Made by a program: the position numbers and the translations under genes | From: an uncultured Bacteroidota bacterium | GTDB taxonomy: Bacteria; Bacteroidota; Bacteroidia; Chitinophagales; Saprospiraceae | Direction: 5' to 3' | Length of the DNA stretch: 12,714 nt | NCBI GenBank assembly: GCA_937952445.1 | Contig: CALGAA010000377.1 | Span: forward strand, 1 to 12,714 | The notes under the pieces: model-generated | Database searches by the model: none | Told to the model about the DNA's origin: nothing | What the model saw: only the letters and a program-made list of their open reading frames with translations | Shown: piece after piece, positions 1 through 7,490 of the stretch | Layout: each line of letters opens with the position of its first letter | How positions within the stretch are numbered: position 1 is the first letter of the stretch

Positions 1-2190
1 CCCGGCCAAATCGGACTGATCCATCGGTGCGCACGGCTCCCTGGAAGGAATATTTTTCGGCAAAATTGTAATTCAACCGGCCAAAATAGGATTCCATTGC
101 CCACGATCCGCTACCTCCTCCGGTAGTCGCATTTCCATCATCACCGATATTGAGATCAGGGATTTCATTGGTAACAAATCCGGTCTTACTGCCAGAAAGA
201 TTTTCCCAGGTAGATTCCTGAGATTCGTGGCTGGCCATAAGATCCAGATTATGCGAGCCCAATTGTACGTTGTATTGCAACATTTGGTTCCAGTTCCAGT
301 AAAAATTGTTGTTGCTACGGACGGTCAGACTGGCCTCGTCGTTGGTCCGATCGCCGATTCGGTACGTCGGGGTAAAATTATCCTGGCGCATATTTTCTAT
401 GTTGGAATTCAGGCTTGTGCGAAAAACCAACCCCCTGAACAAATCGATGTCGAGGTTGACTCCTCCCAGAAATTGTTTCCGTTTGAGATCATTCTGGGTC
501 AAATTTGCAATAGCGACCGGATTGAGGGGGGTAAATTGCAAGCTGCTCCCATTGGCTTCATCAGCTCCTCCCCAGGATCCGTCGGGGTTTTTAACGGGGA
601 CATTGGGGGCCAGACGGAGCGCATCATTGATGATTCCCCGCTGTGTCGTGGACAATTCCTGGTCTGTCTGGCTATAGCTCAGATTAGCGGACAAGCGCAC
701 CCAATCCCGAAGTGAATTATTGAGATTGAGTCGGATGCTGTTTCGTTTAAATCCAGACCCGAGGGCGATTCCCTCCTGGTCATAAAATTCTCCTGAAATA
801 TAGTATTGGGTATGGTCACTGCCGCCGCTCAGACTCAACTGATGCTTTTGCAAAGCAGCCTGCCGGAACAGTGCATCCTGCCAATTGGTTCCCGGGCCGA
901 GTAAGGACAGATCTTGAAATTCAGTACGTGGTTCCTGTCCCTGAAGTGCGCGCATTTCGTTGATCATCTGCGCGTATTGGGGCAAAGTCATCGTCGGAAG
1001 ATTTTGCGGCTCATCCTGCAGGCTGTACAAATAGCTGTAATTGATTTGGGTCTCGCCGGCACGACCCCGTTTGGTGGTACCCCATTGGTGGCGCGGGAAC
1101 CATAGATCGCTGTCGCAGAAGGTCCCTGCAAAATTTCGATATTCTCGATATCGGCCGGGTTTAGATTGGCCAATGGATTGGAGGAGCTTGCGTCGCCGTA
1201 GCTCACGGATTCATTTTGCTTGATCTGCACTCCATCGATGACATATAACGGCTGATTACTCCCATTCAAGGTACTGATTCCCCTGATGTTTACCGAAATT
1301 CCGCCGCCGGGTTGGCCGGTATTTTGAGTAATATACACCCCTGCTGCCCTCCCCTGGATGGCTTGTTCGATGGTTGTATTGACTGAGCGTTCGATCGCAT
1401 CAGCTCCGATGGACACCTGTGCTGTCGAGAGGTCACTGCGTTTCATTTCTCCGTATCCTACAACCACTACTTCGTCCAGCATTTCGGCGTTGGACACCAT
1501 AGTGACATTGACCGTTGTCCTTCCATTGAGCGCAATTTCCTGCGTATGATAACCGATGTAGGAAAAGACCAGTACGGCATTTTCGTTGACATCATCCAGC
1601 GAATACCGCCCTTCAAAATCAGTGGCTGTCCCCATGGTAGTCCCTTTCACCTGGACGTTGACACTGATCAGCGGTTCTCCATTTTCATCGGTGACGGTGC
1701 CGCTGACATCAAGAGGGGTGGATTTTAAAGAACGAACCGGGGGAAGCCATGCCCGTCTCAAAGGCATGGCTGCCACCGGTTTGTCTTTCTTTGTAATACT
1801 GCGCTCAGAAGGACCACTAGCGATGATCCGCTCAAAATGCTTCACCATTTCTTTGAGCGATTCGAGCCCTTCGGCATCGCTTTTATACAGGATTACAAAT
1901 CTTTTGTCGTACATTTTAAACTGAAGATCAGTTCCGGAAAGAACATCCGAAATTGCCTCTTCCACAGACCATTCACGGCGGGTTTCATATGTGACTACAA
2001 TGTCCCGAACCAGATTGTGGTCAAAGGTAAAATACACGTTGTAATCCTGACTGATCAATCCGATAGCTTCCACCAGGGTCATTTCCCTGACCTCCTCAGG
2101 CATTATGTCAGGCTTTTCACCTATCGAAAATGGGAGGTGAACCACCATGGCCATCAGAAACAGAATTATGTTTGTTACACCATTTTTCAT
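1..2190 (-). pseudogene. STN-domain SusC/RagA-family TonB-dependent outer-membrane transporter, frameshifted and 3'-truncated by the window edge
   Basis: This would be an outer-membrane TonB-dependent transporter that also signals to a FecR anti-sigma factor. From the start at 2190 the protein has a hydrophobic signal segment (residues 5-24), an STN signalling domain (about 33-105), a linker, a CarboxypepD_reg-like domain (about 160-233), the TonB-box region LDEVVVVGYG (238-247) and the plug (about 252-370). After residue 370 (AIYGSRATNG) the frame is lost near 1078-1080 and runs to a stop at 988. The intact susC in this window reads NGVIVITTKKG at the same place; here NG is followed by only two bases and then codons for TTKRGRAG, so about 10 nt are missing. 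I translated the resumed frame from 1078 to position 1: it is open and typical of SusC (LSLSGGSD, WNWNQMLQYN, YFGRLNYNF, VRTDGSVRFG). It follows fecR after 63 nt and is probably cotranscribed. A sequencing or assembly error is the main alternative to a true pseudogene. Confidence 0.88.
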
Positions 2191-2253
2191 ATGCTTATGC
2201 GTTTGATTTGGACAACCGAAGGGTCGTTTATCTACGTCCCGCCGATGGTTTAT

Positions 2254-3204
2254 CTATTCATTATTTTTTATACTAAATTGATCACCTTCCTGCTGGATTA
2301 CGACCTTCATCGCCAGTTCAAGCGATTCCTTCGTTGCTTCCCAATCCATATAGGGTACACCAACATCCATGATTTTTTGATTGAGTTCGGGGTCCTCACA
2401 GACCAATTGAATACCATATATGTCACTCAATTCAGGAATGATATCGGCCAGGGAAACCTTCTGATAGCTGATGACACCCGTTTTCCACGCTGCCGCTGAA
2501 TACAAGGTTTCTTTCTGACTTCGTTTCAAAACCTGTTCTAATTTGTGATATTCAACCTTATCTCCCGGGGCCATAGTTAATTGCTCCTGTTGTTCATCCA
2601 TCTCGAGCTGAACACTTCCTTCCAGCAAATAGACCTCCGTAGCCCCCCGACGGCTAAAAACATTGAAGGATGTTCCAAGTACATTCACTTTGAGTTCACC
2701 TGTATTTACCTGAAATTTTCGGTTTTTACTTCGAACCACATCAAAATAAGCTTCCCCCTCCAACGTGACCGATCGAATTCCGGTCCGCTCCCAATCTGTA
2801 TTCCATACCAGTCGGGAATTGGCATTCATTTCCACCTTGCTACCATCCGGCAATTCGATTTTTTGTCGTTCCCCAAAACCGGTGATATACTCGATAACCC
2901 GGGGCGAGGATGAATTCCACCAAAAAAGTGCAGCGGCAATTAGAATGAGCACCCCGGCTGCTACACTCCATTTCCAATAGGAATATGGAACCACCAATGG
3001 TTCAGCTTCTCCGTTTGGGTCATCCTGAGGAGGGTCCTGGGTCAATGTTTGAATCCACCAGTCGTGATTTACCTGAGTATCAAGTAATTCATATAATGTC
3101 GGATCTTTTTCCAATAGCCGGATCATTTCTGTAATCTCATCCTCCGTACACACCCCTGAACTATACCTGGTCAGTAGTTTTTGGAATACTTCTTTGTCTT
3201 TCAT
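2254..3204 (-). CDS. FecR-family anti-sigma factor
   Basis: Inner-membrane anti-sigma regulator that holds an ECF sigma factor and receives a signal from an STN-domain transporter through its periplasmic part. The 316-aa protein has a cytoplasmic N-terminal region (1-77) with the short helical anti-sigma character seen in Bacteroidetes FecR proteins. A single membrane segment follows (about 78-96, WKWSVAAGVLILIAAALFWW). The periplasmic FecR domain (about 104-205) has the typical TGFGERQKIELPDGSKVEMN stretch, EGEAYFDV and LGTSFNV. The C-terminal region (about 245-313) resembles DUF4974 (VSLADIIPELSDIYGIQL). The length is normal for the family. The downstream gene on the same strand is the STN-containing susC, 63 nt away, and the sigma factor gene is divergent, 362 nt away. 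The partners are inferred from this context and from the known FecI-FecR-FecA scheme; family assignment is firm, specificity is unknown. Confidence 0.93.
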   Translation of the reverse strand: MKDKEVFQKLLTRYSSGVCTEDEITEMIRLLEKDPTLYELLDTQVNHDWWIQTLTQDPPQDDPNGEAEPLVVPYSYWKWSVAAGVLILIAAALFWWNSSSPRVIEYITGFGERQKIELPDGSKVEMNANSRLVWNTDWERTGIRSVTLEGEAYFDVVRSKNRKFQVNTGELKVNVLGTSFNVFSRRGATEVYLLEGSVQLEMDEQQEQLTMAPGDKVEYHKLEQVLKRSQKETLYSAAAWKTGVISYQKVSLADIIPELSDIYGIQLVCEDPELNQKIMDVGVPYMDWEATKESLELAMKVVIQQEGDQFSIKNNE

Positions 3205-3308
3205 TTTATTTCAAGTTGTCAACACCATAGTCTCCAGCTCAAGGAAACTTTAAAAGAATACAGGAAACTCTGGCCCAATTGTTTCGTGGTCGCACAGCAC
3301 GATGCTAG

Positions 3309-3321
3309 TTTATCCGATCAA
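3309..3321 (+). repeat. 13-bp direct repeat, copy 1
   Basis: TTTATCCGATCAA occurs here and again at 3534-3546, 225 nt apart, both inside the fecR/sigma divergent region. The second copy lies about 20-40 nt before the sigma start codon. Both are followed by TAA-rich sequence. The repetition within one regulatory region suggests a protein-binding site, but this is inference. Confidence 0.45.
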
Positions 3322-3374
3322 TAAGGTAAACTTCATCAACTCAAAAAAAGACTAGTAGATTTGGGATTTTTTTC

Positions 3375-3393
3375 AAATATTGATAAAATATTT
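3375..3393. repeat. AT-rich perfect 7-bp inverted repeat
   Basis: AAATATT (3375-3381) and AATATTT (3387-3393) are exact reverse complements around a 5-nt spacer (GATAA). It lies about 175-190 nt upstream of both divergent genes and touches a -7-like TATACCTTG. It could be an operator, but a dyad of pure A/T can also arise by chance in AT-rich intergenic DNA. Confidence 0.4.
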
Positions 3394-3533
3394 ATACCTT
3401 GAGCCCTTGTAAACGAGTCCCCAATCTGCAGGATTTTGAAAAGTGGAGCTGAGGCAATTGCCAATACATCACTCCCACGTACATTCAAATCAAGTATAAG
3501 AGGGGCAAAATTCTTTACACCTGCATTGATGTA

Positions 3534-3546
3534 TTTATCCGATCAA
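3534..3546 (+). repeat. 13-bp direct repeat, copy 2
   Basis: Second exact copy of TTTATCCGATCAA (first at 3309-3321), just upstream of the sigma gene, where it could act on its transcription or sit in the 5' leader. Confidence 0.45.
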
Positions 3547-3566
3547 ATAAATAGTCAAATAAAAGG

Positions 3567-4097
3567 GTGAAGATGGAAAAGATGATTAACCAATACAGAA
3601 ACCGGATTTACGGTTTCGTCCTCAAATACGTCAAAATCCCGCAACATGCGGAGGATATGACGCAGGATATCCTTATCAAATTGTGGAACAACAGGCACAA
3701 AATTCGATCCATGGATGACCAGAATGCTTACATTCTCGCCATTACCCGAAATTATATTCGGGACCATTTCAAAAGAATGGTTCGCGAAAAAACCTATCTG
3801 GAAGAAGTCATCCATCACTTACCGGTTCAGGAACCGTCGGGACTCCGTACAGTACAAAGGCATGAACTTCAAAATTCAATCCTGCAGATTGTTTCCGAAT
3901 TACCGGATCGTCAACAAGAGGTGTACCATTTGTTTTATGACAAAGGGAAGTCGCTCAAAGAAATCGCCCTGGAACTCAATATTTCACCCTATACCGCCAA
4001 AAACCACCGGGCCGAAGCGTTAAAATTTATACGGTCAAGGATCAACCCGGAGGTGTTTTTAACTATTTTCATCCTCATTGGGAATGGATGCTTGTAG
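3567..4097 (+). CDS. ECF RNA polymerase sigma factor (Bacteroidetes sigma-70 family 1 type)
   Basis: Directs RNA polymerase to the target promoters of a cell-surface signalling circuit, and is presumably held by the neighbouring FecR. Region sigma-2 spans about residues 7-72 (RNRIYGFVLKYV, HAEDMTQDILIKLW, AYILAITRNYIRDHFKR). Region sigma-4 spans about 103-156 (ELPDRQQEVYHLFYDKGKS, then the helix-turn-helix LKEIALELNISPYTAKNHRAEALKFIR). The tail (163-171, VFLTIFILI) is hydrophobic, as in several family members. Two starts are possible, GTG at 3567 and ATG at 3573; an in-frame TAG at 3552 prevents any further extension. I prefer ATG 3573, with an AAAAGGG stretch 6-12 nt upstream. The N-terminus is somewhat short, lacking the usual residues before the first sigma-2 helix. 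It is divergent from fecR rather than in the more common sigma-fecR order. Confidence 0.92.
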   Translation: MKMEKMINQYRNRIYGFVLKYVKIPQHAEDMTQDILIKLWNNRHKIRSMDDQNAYILAITRNYIRDHFKRMVREKTYLEEVIHHLPVQEPSGLRTVQRHELQNSILQIVSELPDRQQEVYHLFYDKGKSLKEIALELNISPYTAKNHRAEALKFIRSRINPEVFLTIFILIGNGCL

Positions 4098-4271
4098 AAA
4101 AGCCTGAGGTCGTTTTTATACATGAAACCCCAGGTCGGGGAAAATTTCACTTATGCCCATGTCGCCGCTAAGGCTATGGCTCTGCCATAACTCAATTTCA
4201 AAAATTATGAAATCAAATCGCAGGCATTCTGTAATTCATCCTTATTTTAGCACCATCTATGATAATACCTG

Positions 4272-5192
4272 ATGGATCATTTAATATATATTATCGACCG
4301 CAACCGGGGGAATGACCTGTTTGGATCAGAGGAACCCCAAAAAGAAGGAGACGGGCAATTATCCCTCTGGGATATGGAATCGGTGGAAGAAGGATATAAA
4401 TTAATGTTTGAATTGCACTTCGATCAAGCCCTGAAGAAATTTCGGTCGTCCCATCATCAGGGCATGATTCATGAACAGGAATATAAAAAGGTTAAGGAAG
4501 CATGTGAATTTTGGAGAGATGAGCTACACGCGCTGACATCGGATTCGATAATCGATTCAAGTATTATCATACCAGTGTGGGAATCGTTCAAAAATTACCA
4601 CTTTTTCAGGACTCAGAAAAAATTCCGTCAGAACATCCTCGAATACATAACCGCGCATGTCATCAAATGGACGGGCAAAAATGTCGATGTCATCATCCAG
4701 ATGGTTGACTTCCTTCTTCGTGAAAGGTTATTTGAAACAGCCCACGGAATAGTGGAAACCACCCTGAGAGAACACCAGGATGATATTCCCCTCAAAATGA
4801 CCCTCGCCCGGATAAACTGGCAAATGGGTTACCATGACCGCGCCAATGAGATCTATCTTACCCTAATGACCCGCTATCCCGACAGATTAGAAATCAGAGC
4901 CATCGAAAATCCGAAAATACTGGAGTTGGTGCAACAGTACGGACCATATTTGACACCTGTTTATGGCAGGATTTCCGGCGTGTTCAAAATAGATCAGACG
5001 CCCACGATTGATCATTATGTACATGAAGACCATCGGATTGGAATGGACAGCCTTAGCGAAGTCATTGCATCAGAACAAGCTATGAAAGTTGGTGATTTTA
5101 AGAAATCACTCGAGCATCGAAAAAAACTTCATAAACTATCCCCGGAGGTTATGCAGGCGTATAAAGCATTGCTTCAAAAAAACAATTCGTGA
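4272..5192 (+). CDS. Unrecognised 306-aa soluble helical protein with TPR-like repeats
   Basis: I do not recognise this protein. It has no signal peptide and no membrane segment, so it is probably cytoplasmic. It is rich in helical, charged segments. Residues about 172-204 (IPLKMTLARINWQMGYHDRA and onward to TRYPD) have the helix-turn-helix spacing of a tetratricopeptide repeat. Weaker similar stretches lie near 38-70 (EEGYKLMFELHFDQALKKF) and 266-298 (ASEQAMKVGDFKKSLEHRKK). A short acidic N-terminal region (14-40) precedes the first helix. The start ATG at 4272 is 174 nt after the sigma gene, so it may have its own promoter. It ends 15 nt from the convergent aminopeptidase gene. The open frame, its length and sensible amino-acid use support a real gene. 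The role is unknown; protein-protein scaffolding would fit TPR-like folds. Confidence 0.8.
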   Translation: MDHLIYIIDRNRGNDLFGSEEPQKEGDGQLSLWDMESVEEGYKLMFELHFDQALKKFRSSHHQGMIHEQEYKKVKEACEFWRDELHALTSDSIIDSSIIIPVWESFKNYHFFRTQKKFRQNILEYITAHVIKWTGKNVDVIIQMVDFLLRERLFETAHGIVETTLREHQDDIPLKMTLARINWQMGYHDRANEIYLTLMTRYPDRLEIRAIENPKILELVQQYGPYLTPVYGRISGVFKIDQTPTIDHYVHEDHRIGMDSLSEVIASEQAMKVGDFKKSLEHRKKLHKLSPEVMQAYKALLQKNNS

Positions 5193-5207
5193 TTATGGGA
5201 CATCAGA

Positions 5208-5978
5208 TCAATTCCAAATGCCATTTTGTTCAGTCAGGACGATGGGTTTGTCCGCCGTTACCACGATCGTATGTTCGTGCTGGGCCATATATCCACCCCG
5301 ATCTCCTACCATTGTCCAGCCGTCAGCTAACGGAATTGCATAATTCGATTTCGTCGTGATAAAGGTTTCTACCGCTACAACCGAATTCTCGTTAAACCGC
5401 TCCATGTTGTGCCGATCCCGGTAGTTCATTATTTCTCCGGGATCCTCGTGCAAACTTCGACCCACACCATGTCCGGCCAAATTGCGTACGACTTTGTAGC
5501 CCCGCTTTCGGGCTTCCGAATGAATGAGATGGCCTACATCCGAAATTCGTACCCCCGTATGGATCCGATCAATGGCCATCCGGAGAATTTCACGGGAAGC
5601 CCGGATCAACGGCTGATGGTGGTGGATGTCCTCTCCCAATACGAAAGAATTGCCGTTGTCGGCCCAGAATCCGTCCAACTCGGCCGATACATCAACATTG
5701 ACCAGATCTCCTTCCTGTAATATCCTCCGATCAGATGGGATCCCGTGGCAAAATTCGTGATTAACACTGATGCAAGTCCAACCGGGAAAATCGTAGGTTT
5801 CAATCGGAGCAGATCGAGCCCCATGATCCGACAGAATTTGCGCGCCATACTCATCCAAATGCTTTGTCGTCATGCCGGGCTTTGCGTATTTGCACATTTC
5901 CTTAAGCGCATACGCCACGATCTCGCTAATCTTTTTCATCCCTTTCAGATCGGCTTCGCCTTGAATTGACATTTGCAC
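5208..5978 (-). CDS. map: Type I methionine aminopeptidase
   Basis: Cytoplasmic metalloprotease that removes the initiator methionine from nascent proteins. The 256-aa length is typical for bacterial type I enzymes with no extra N-terminal domain. All five metal ligands are visible: D96 (NVDVS), D107 (WADNGNSF), H170 (GHGVGR), E204 (AVETF) and E235 (QHEHTIVV). The conserved His of NHEFCHGIP is H78 and the substrate-site His is H177 (LHEDPG). The ATG at 5978 gives MQMSIQGEAD; the other in-frame Met, at residue 3, would give nearly the same product. It follows the secreted hydrolase gene by 69 nt on the same strand and may be read through from it. It is not next to ribosomal-protein genes, where Bacteroidota usually keep their housekeeping map, so it may be a second copy; that is inference. 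Confidence 0.95.
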   Translation of the reverse strand: MQMSIQGEADLKGMKKISEIVAYALKEMCKYAKPGMTTKHLDEYGAQILSDHGARSAPIETYDFPGWTCISVNHEFCHGIPSDRRILQEGDLVNVDVSAELDGFWADNGNSFVLGEDIHHHQPLIRASREILRMAIDRIHTGVRISDVGHLIHSEARKRGYKVVRNLAGHGVGRSLHEDPGEIMNYRDRHNMERFNENSVVAVETFITTKSNYAIPLADGWTMVGDRGGYMAQHEHTIVVTADKPIVLTEQNGIWN

Positions 5979-6047
5979 TTATTTTGTTTCGTATCCTTCA
6001 AACAACCAATACCTCATGCTGGTTTAATCGGCCCTTCTGCCCCGTCC

Positions 6048-7151
6048 TTACCGCAAATCCTTCAACATTGATTTCCCATCTCCACCAGTATATTCAATTC
6101 CCAGCAACTCCGCCACAGTGGCGGCGACCTGATTGGAATAAAATTGTGCGGAATCCTTCCGCTCTCCCTTGGCGTCAATGCCTATGCCCAGAAAGGCCAT
6201 CCAAACCTCATCTGAATAAGGTGTGCCTGATTTTCCATGATGCCTCCAACCATCGCCTTTGATACCCCTTCCATGATCCGTGGTGATGACCAGGGTGGTC
6301 TGATCCTTGTAGTAAGGATCCGCCTGAACCGTTTCCCATATGTCCTGAATAAACCGATCCGTACGAAGCGTCGAATACAAATATTCATCGTAGTCCCCGC
6401 GATGGGCAAAATCATCGGTTTCTCCATATGAAATATAAAGCAGACGCGGCTTTCGAGCCTTGAGATGGGCCATCGCCAGGTGGTGGGTAAAAGCGTCCAG
6501 ACGGACCGACTTCCACAGTACAGGCGTCTCGTTCTGGAGTCGATTGATGAGTTTTTCCTCGGGCGACTGGGGGTTGGCGACCGGCTCATATCCGGAATTC
6601 ACCGGAATACCGCTTCGTTCCTCGTTGATGATGTATGGAAAAACATCCCAACTGGTAAAGGCCGCCACTTTTCCTTCAAAATCTGGTTGGTTGTGGATAA
6701 ATTCAAGAACCGTTTCATTGGGATTATTGGTTTTACTATTGGAGGTAATTCGAACATCATCCGCCTTGCCTGTCAATATTTCGTTGTATCCCGGGTAAGA
6801 AAACCACATCTGATTGGTGAGATTGGCCCGATTCTCATACGCGCGATTCCCCAGAATCTGACCTTCCTCAGCAATCACGCTCCAGAAAAAAGGCATCAAA
6901 ATGCGACGGCGTTCTTCCGGGGTTTCCCGCCAAAATTCATTCATTAACGAAGTGGTATCTTTCACATAATCCGGATGAGAAATCAGAGACCGGTCTGCGC
7001 CTTCAAACAATTCCTGCCATCGCAGTCCGTCGAGGGTGATCAATACCACCTTCGGTTCTTTCACCTGCGTGGGAACCTGTGCATATGCGCTGAAATTGAT
7101 AACATGGAGTAGTGCAACGAGCACTATGACTGGGAAAACAATCCTTTTCAA
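6048..7151 (-). CDS. Secreted alkaline-phosphatase/sulfatase-superfamily hydrolase
   Basis: Metal-dependent hydrolase of phosphate or sulfate esters, exported to the periplasm or surface. An N-terminal signal peptide (1-24, ending AYA-Q) is followed by the superfamily core: D41 in VLITLDGLRW, the active-site loop SYPGYNEILTG (118-128), D246 and H250 in GETDDFAH, D292-H293 in TTDHGRG and H304/H305 in GWRHHGKSG. Aligning the loop with the sulfatase motif C-x-P-S-R-x-x-x-L-T-G puts S118 at the nucleophile position and loses the Arg, so it is more likely a phosphatase- or phosphodiesterase-like enzyme than a standard Cys-type sulfatase. Related proteins are often labelled phosphoglyceromutase or alkaline phosphatase family protein, but the export signal argues against a glycolytic role. 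It lies 335 nt downstream of susD on the same strand and may process the substrate of that transporter. Substrate unknown. Confidence 0.9.
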   Translation of the reverse strand: MKRIVFPVIVLVALLHVINFSAYAQVPTQVKEPKVVLITLDGLRWQELFEGADRSLISHPDYVKDTTSLMNEFWRETPEERRRILMPFFWSVIAEEGQILGNRAYENRANLTNQMWFSYPGYNEILTGKADDVRITSNSKTNNPNETVLEFIHNQPDFEGKVAAFTSWDVFPYIINEERSGIPVNSGYEPVANPQSPEEKLINRLQNETPVLWKSVRLDAFTHHLAMAHLKARKPRLLYISYGETDDFAHRGDYDEYLYSTLRTDRFIQDIWETVQADPYYKDQTTLVITTDHGRGIKGDGWRHHGKSGTPYSDEVWMAFLGIGIDAKGERKDSAQFYSNQVAATVAELLGIEYTGGDGKSMLKDLR

Positions 7152-7486
7152 TGGTCTATGGAATTTAAGAATAAAGAAACTCCTAAGATAATTTAATCAT
7201 CTGACTTGGGAGGCCCTATTCAACATCCTTTGGAAAAAAACTTTCATTTTTCAGACCCCGGGCCTCAGGGGATGATTTTTCCCAATGCATCTCGCCGACG
7301 TGAAAAGTCAAACTTTGCCAGCCGAGACGCTTCTAATTAAAAACCACACCCCGATACGTCAAAATTTGTCAACCGGTACGCTTCTCTATAAAAACCAACC
7401 ACGAGGTGGTCAAACATCGGTAGTTTCTCCATTTCCAACCAGACCCTGACCTCAGAGAGGACAAACATAATAAGTTACAGTTTCGG
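7152..7486. other. Intergenic region between susD and the hydrolase gene
   Basis: This 335-nt region has no convincing gene. It contains a degenerate 51-bp tandem duplication (7307-7408) and a Bacteroidetes-type promoter candidate overlapping the susD stop (7462-7490, leftward). A short CCCC/GGGG pairing near 7256-7271 is too weak to call as a terminator. The gap suggests that the hydrolase may be transcribed separately from susCD or have its own long leader. Confidence 0.5.
7307..7408 (-). repeat. Degenerate 51-bp tandem duplication
   Basis: Two units start with GTCAAA (plus strand) at 7307 and 7358. Over their first 40 positions 32 match, including the shared blocks ACGCTTCT and TAAAAACCA; the last 11 positions have diverged. 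A third GTCAAAC begins at 7409, exactly 51 nt on, but its unit is not otherwise similar. It lies in the presumed leader of the hydrolase gene or trailer of susD. Function unknown; it could be a leftover duplication or a repeated binding or RNA element. Confidence 0.7.
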
Positions 7487-7490
7487 TCAA
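7462..7490 (-). promoter_or_regulatory. Candidate Bacteroidetes-type promoter for the hydrolase gene
   Basis: On the minus strand TATGTTTG (7469-7462) fits the -7 consensus TAnnTTTG, and a TTG (7490-7488) lies 18 nt upstream, near the usual 19-21 nt spacing. Transcription would start near 7455, giving a leader of about 300 nt that runs through the 51-bp repeats to the start codon at 7151. The -33 box is only a three-base match, so this is tentative. Confidence 0.3.

Larger units (their letters stand above)
3205..3566. promoter_or_regulatory. Divergent intergenic region between fecR and the ECF sigma gene
   Basis: This 362-nt stretch has no coding signal. It must hold the promoters of both fecR (leftward) and the sigma gene (rightward). 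Visible elements are an AT-rich dyad (3375-3393), a Bacteroidetes-like -7 candidate TATACCTTG at 3393-3401 (rightward) and a 13-nt direct repeat (3309-3321 and 3534-3546). I did not find a convincing TTTG box at 19-21 nt before that -7 candidate, nor a clean TAnnTTTG for fecR, so no promoter is called with confidence. Confidence 0.55.

Noticed and set aside
227..715. Long plus-strand open frame (162 codons)
   Set aside because: It is antisense to the resumed susC frame, which translates to typical SusC barrel sequence; no recognisable protein character.
1837..2499. 220-codon plus-strand open frame
   Set aside because: It runs antisense across the susC start and the fecR end; both minus-strand genes have clear family features, so this is a shadow.
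4175..4189. TATGGC-TCT-GCCATA hairpin after the sigma gene
   Set aside because: Only 6 bp and no T-run on either side; too weak to call a terminator.
7256..7271. Short CCCC/GGGG pairing downstream of susD as a terminator
   Set aside because: Four base pairs with an 8-nt loop; not convincing as an intrinsic terminator.
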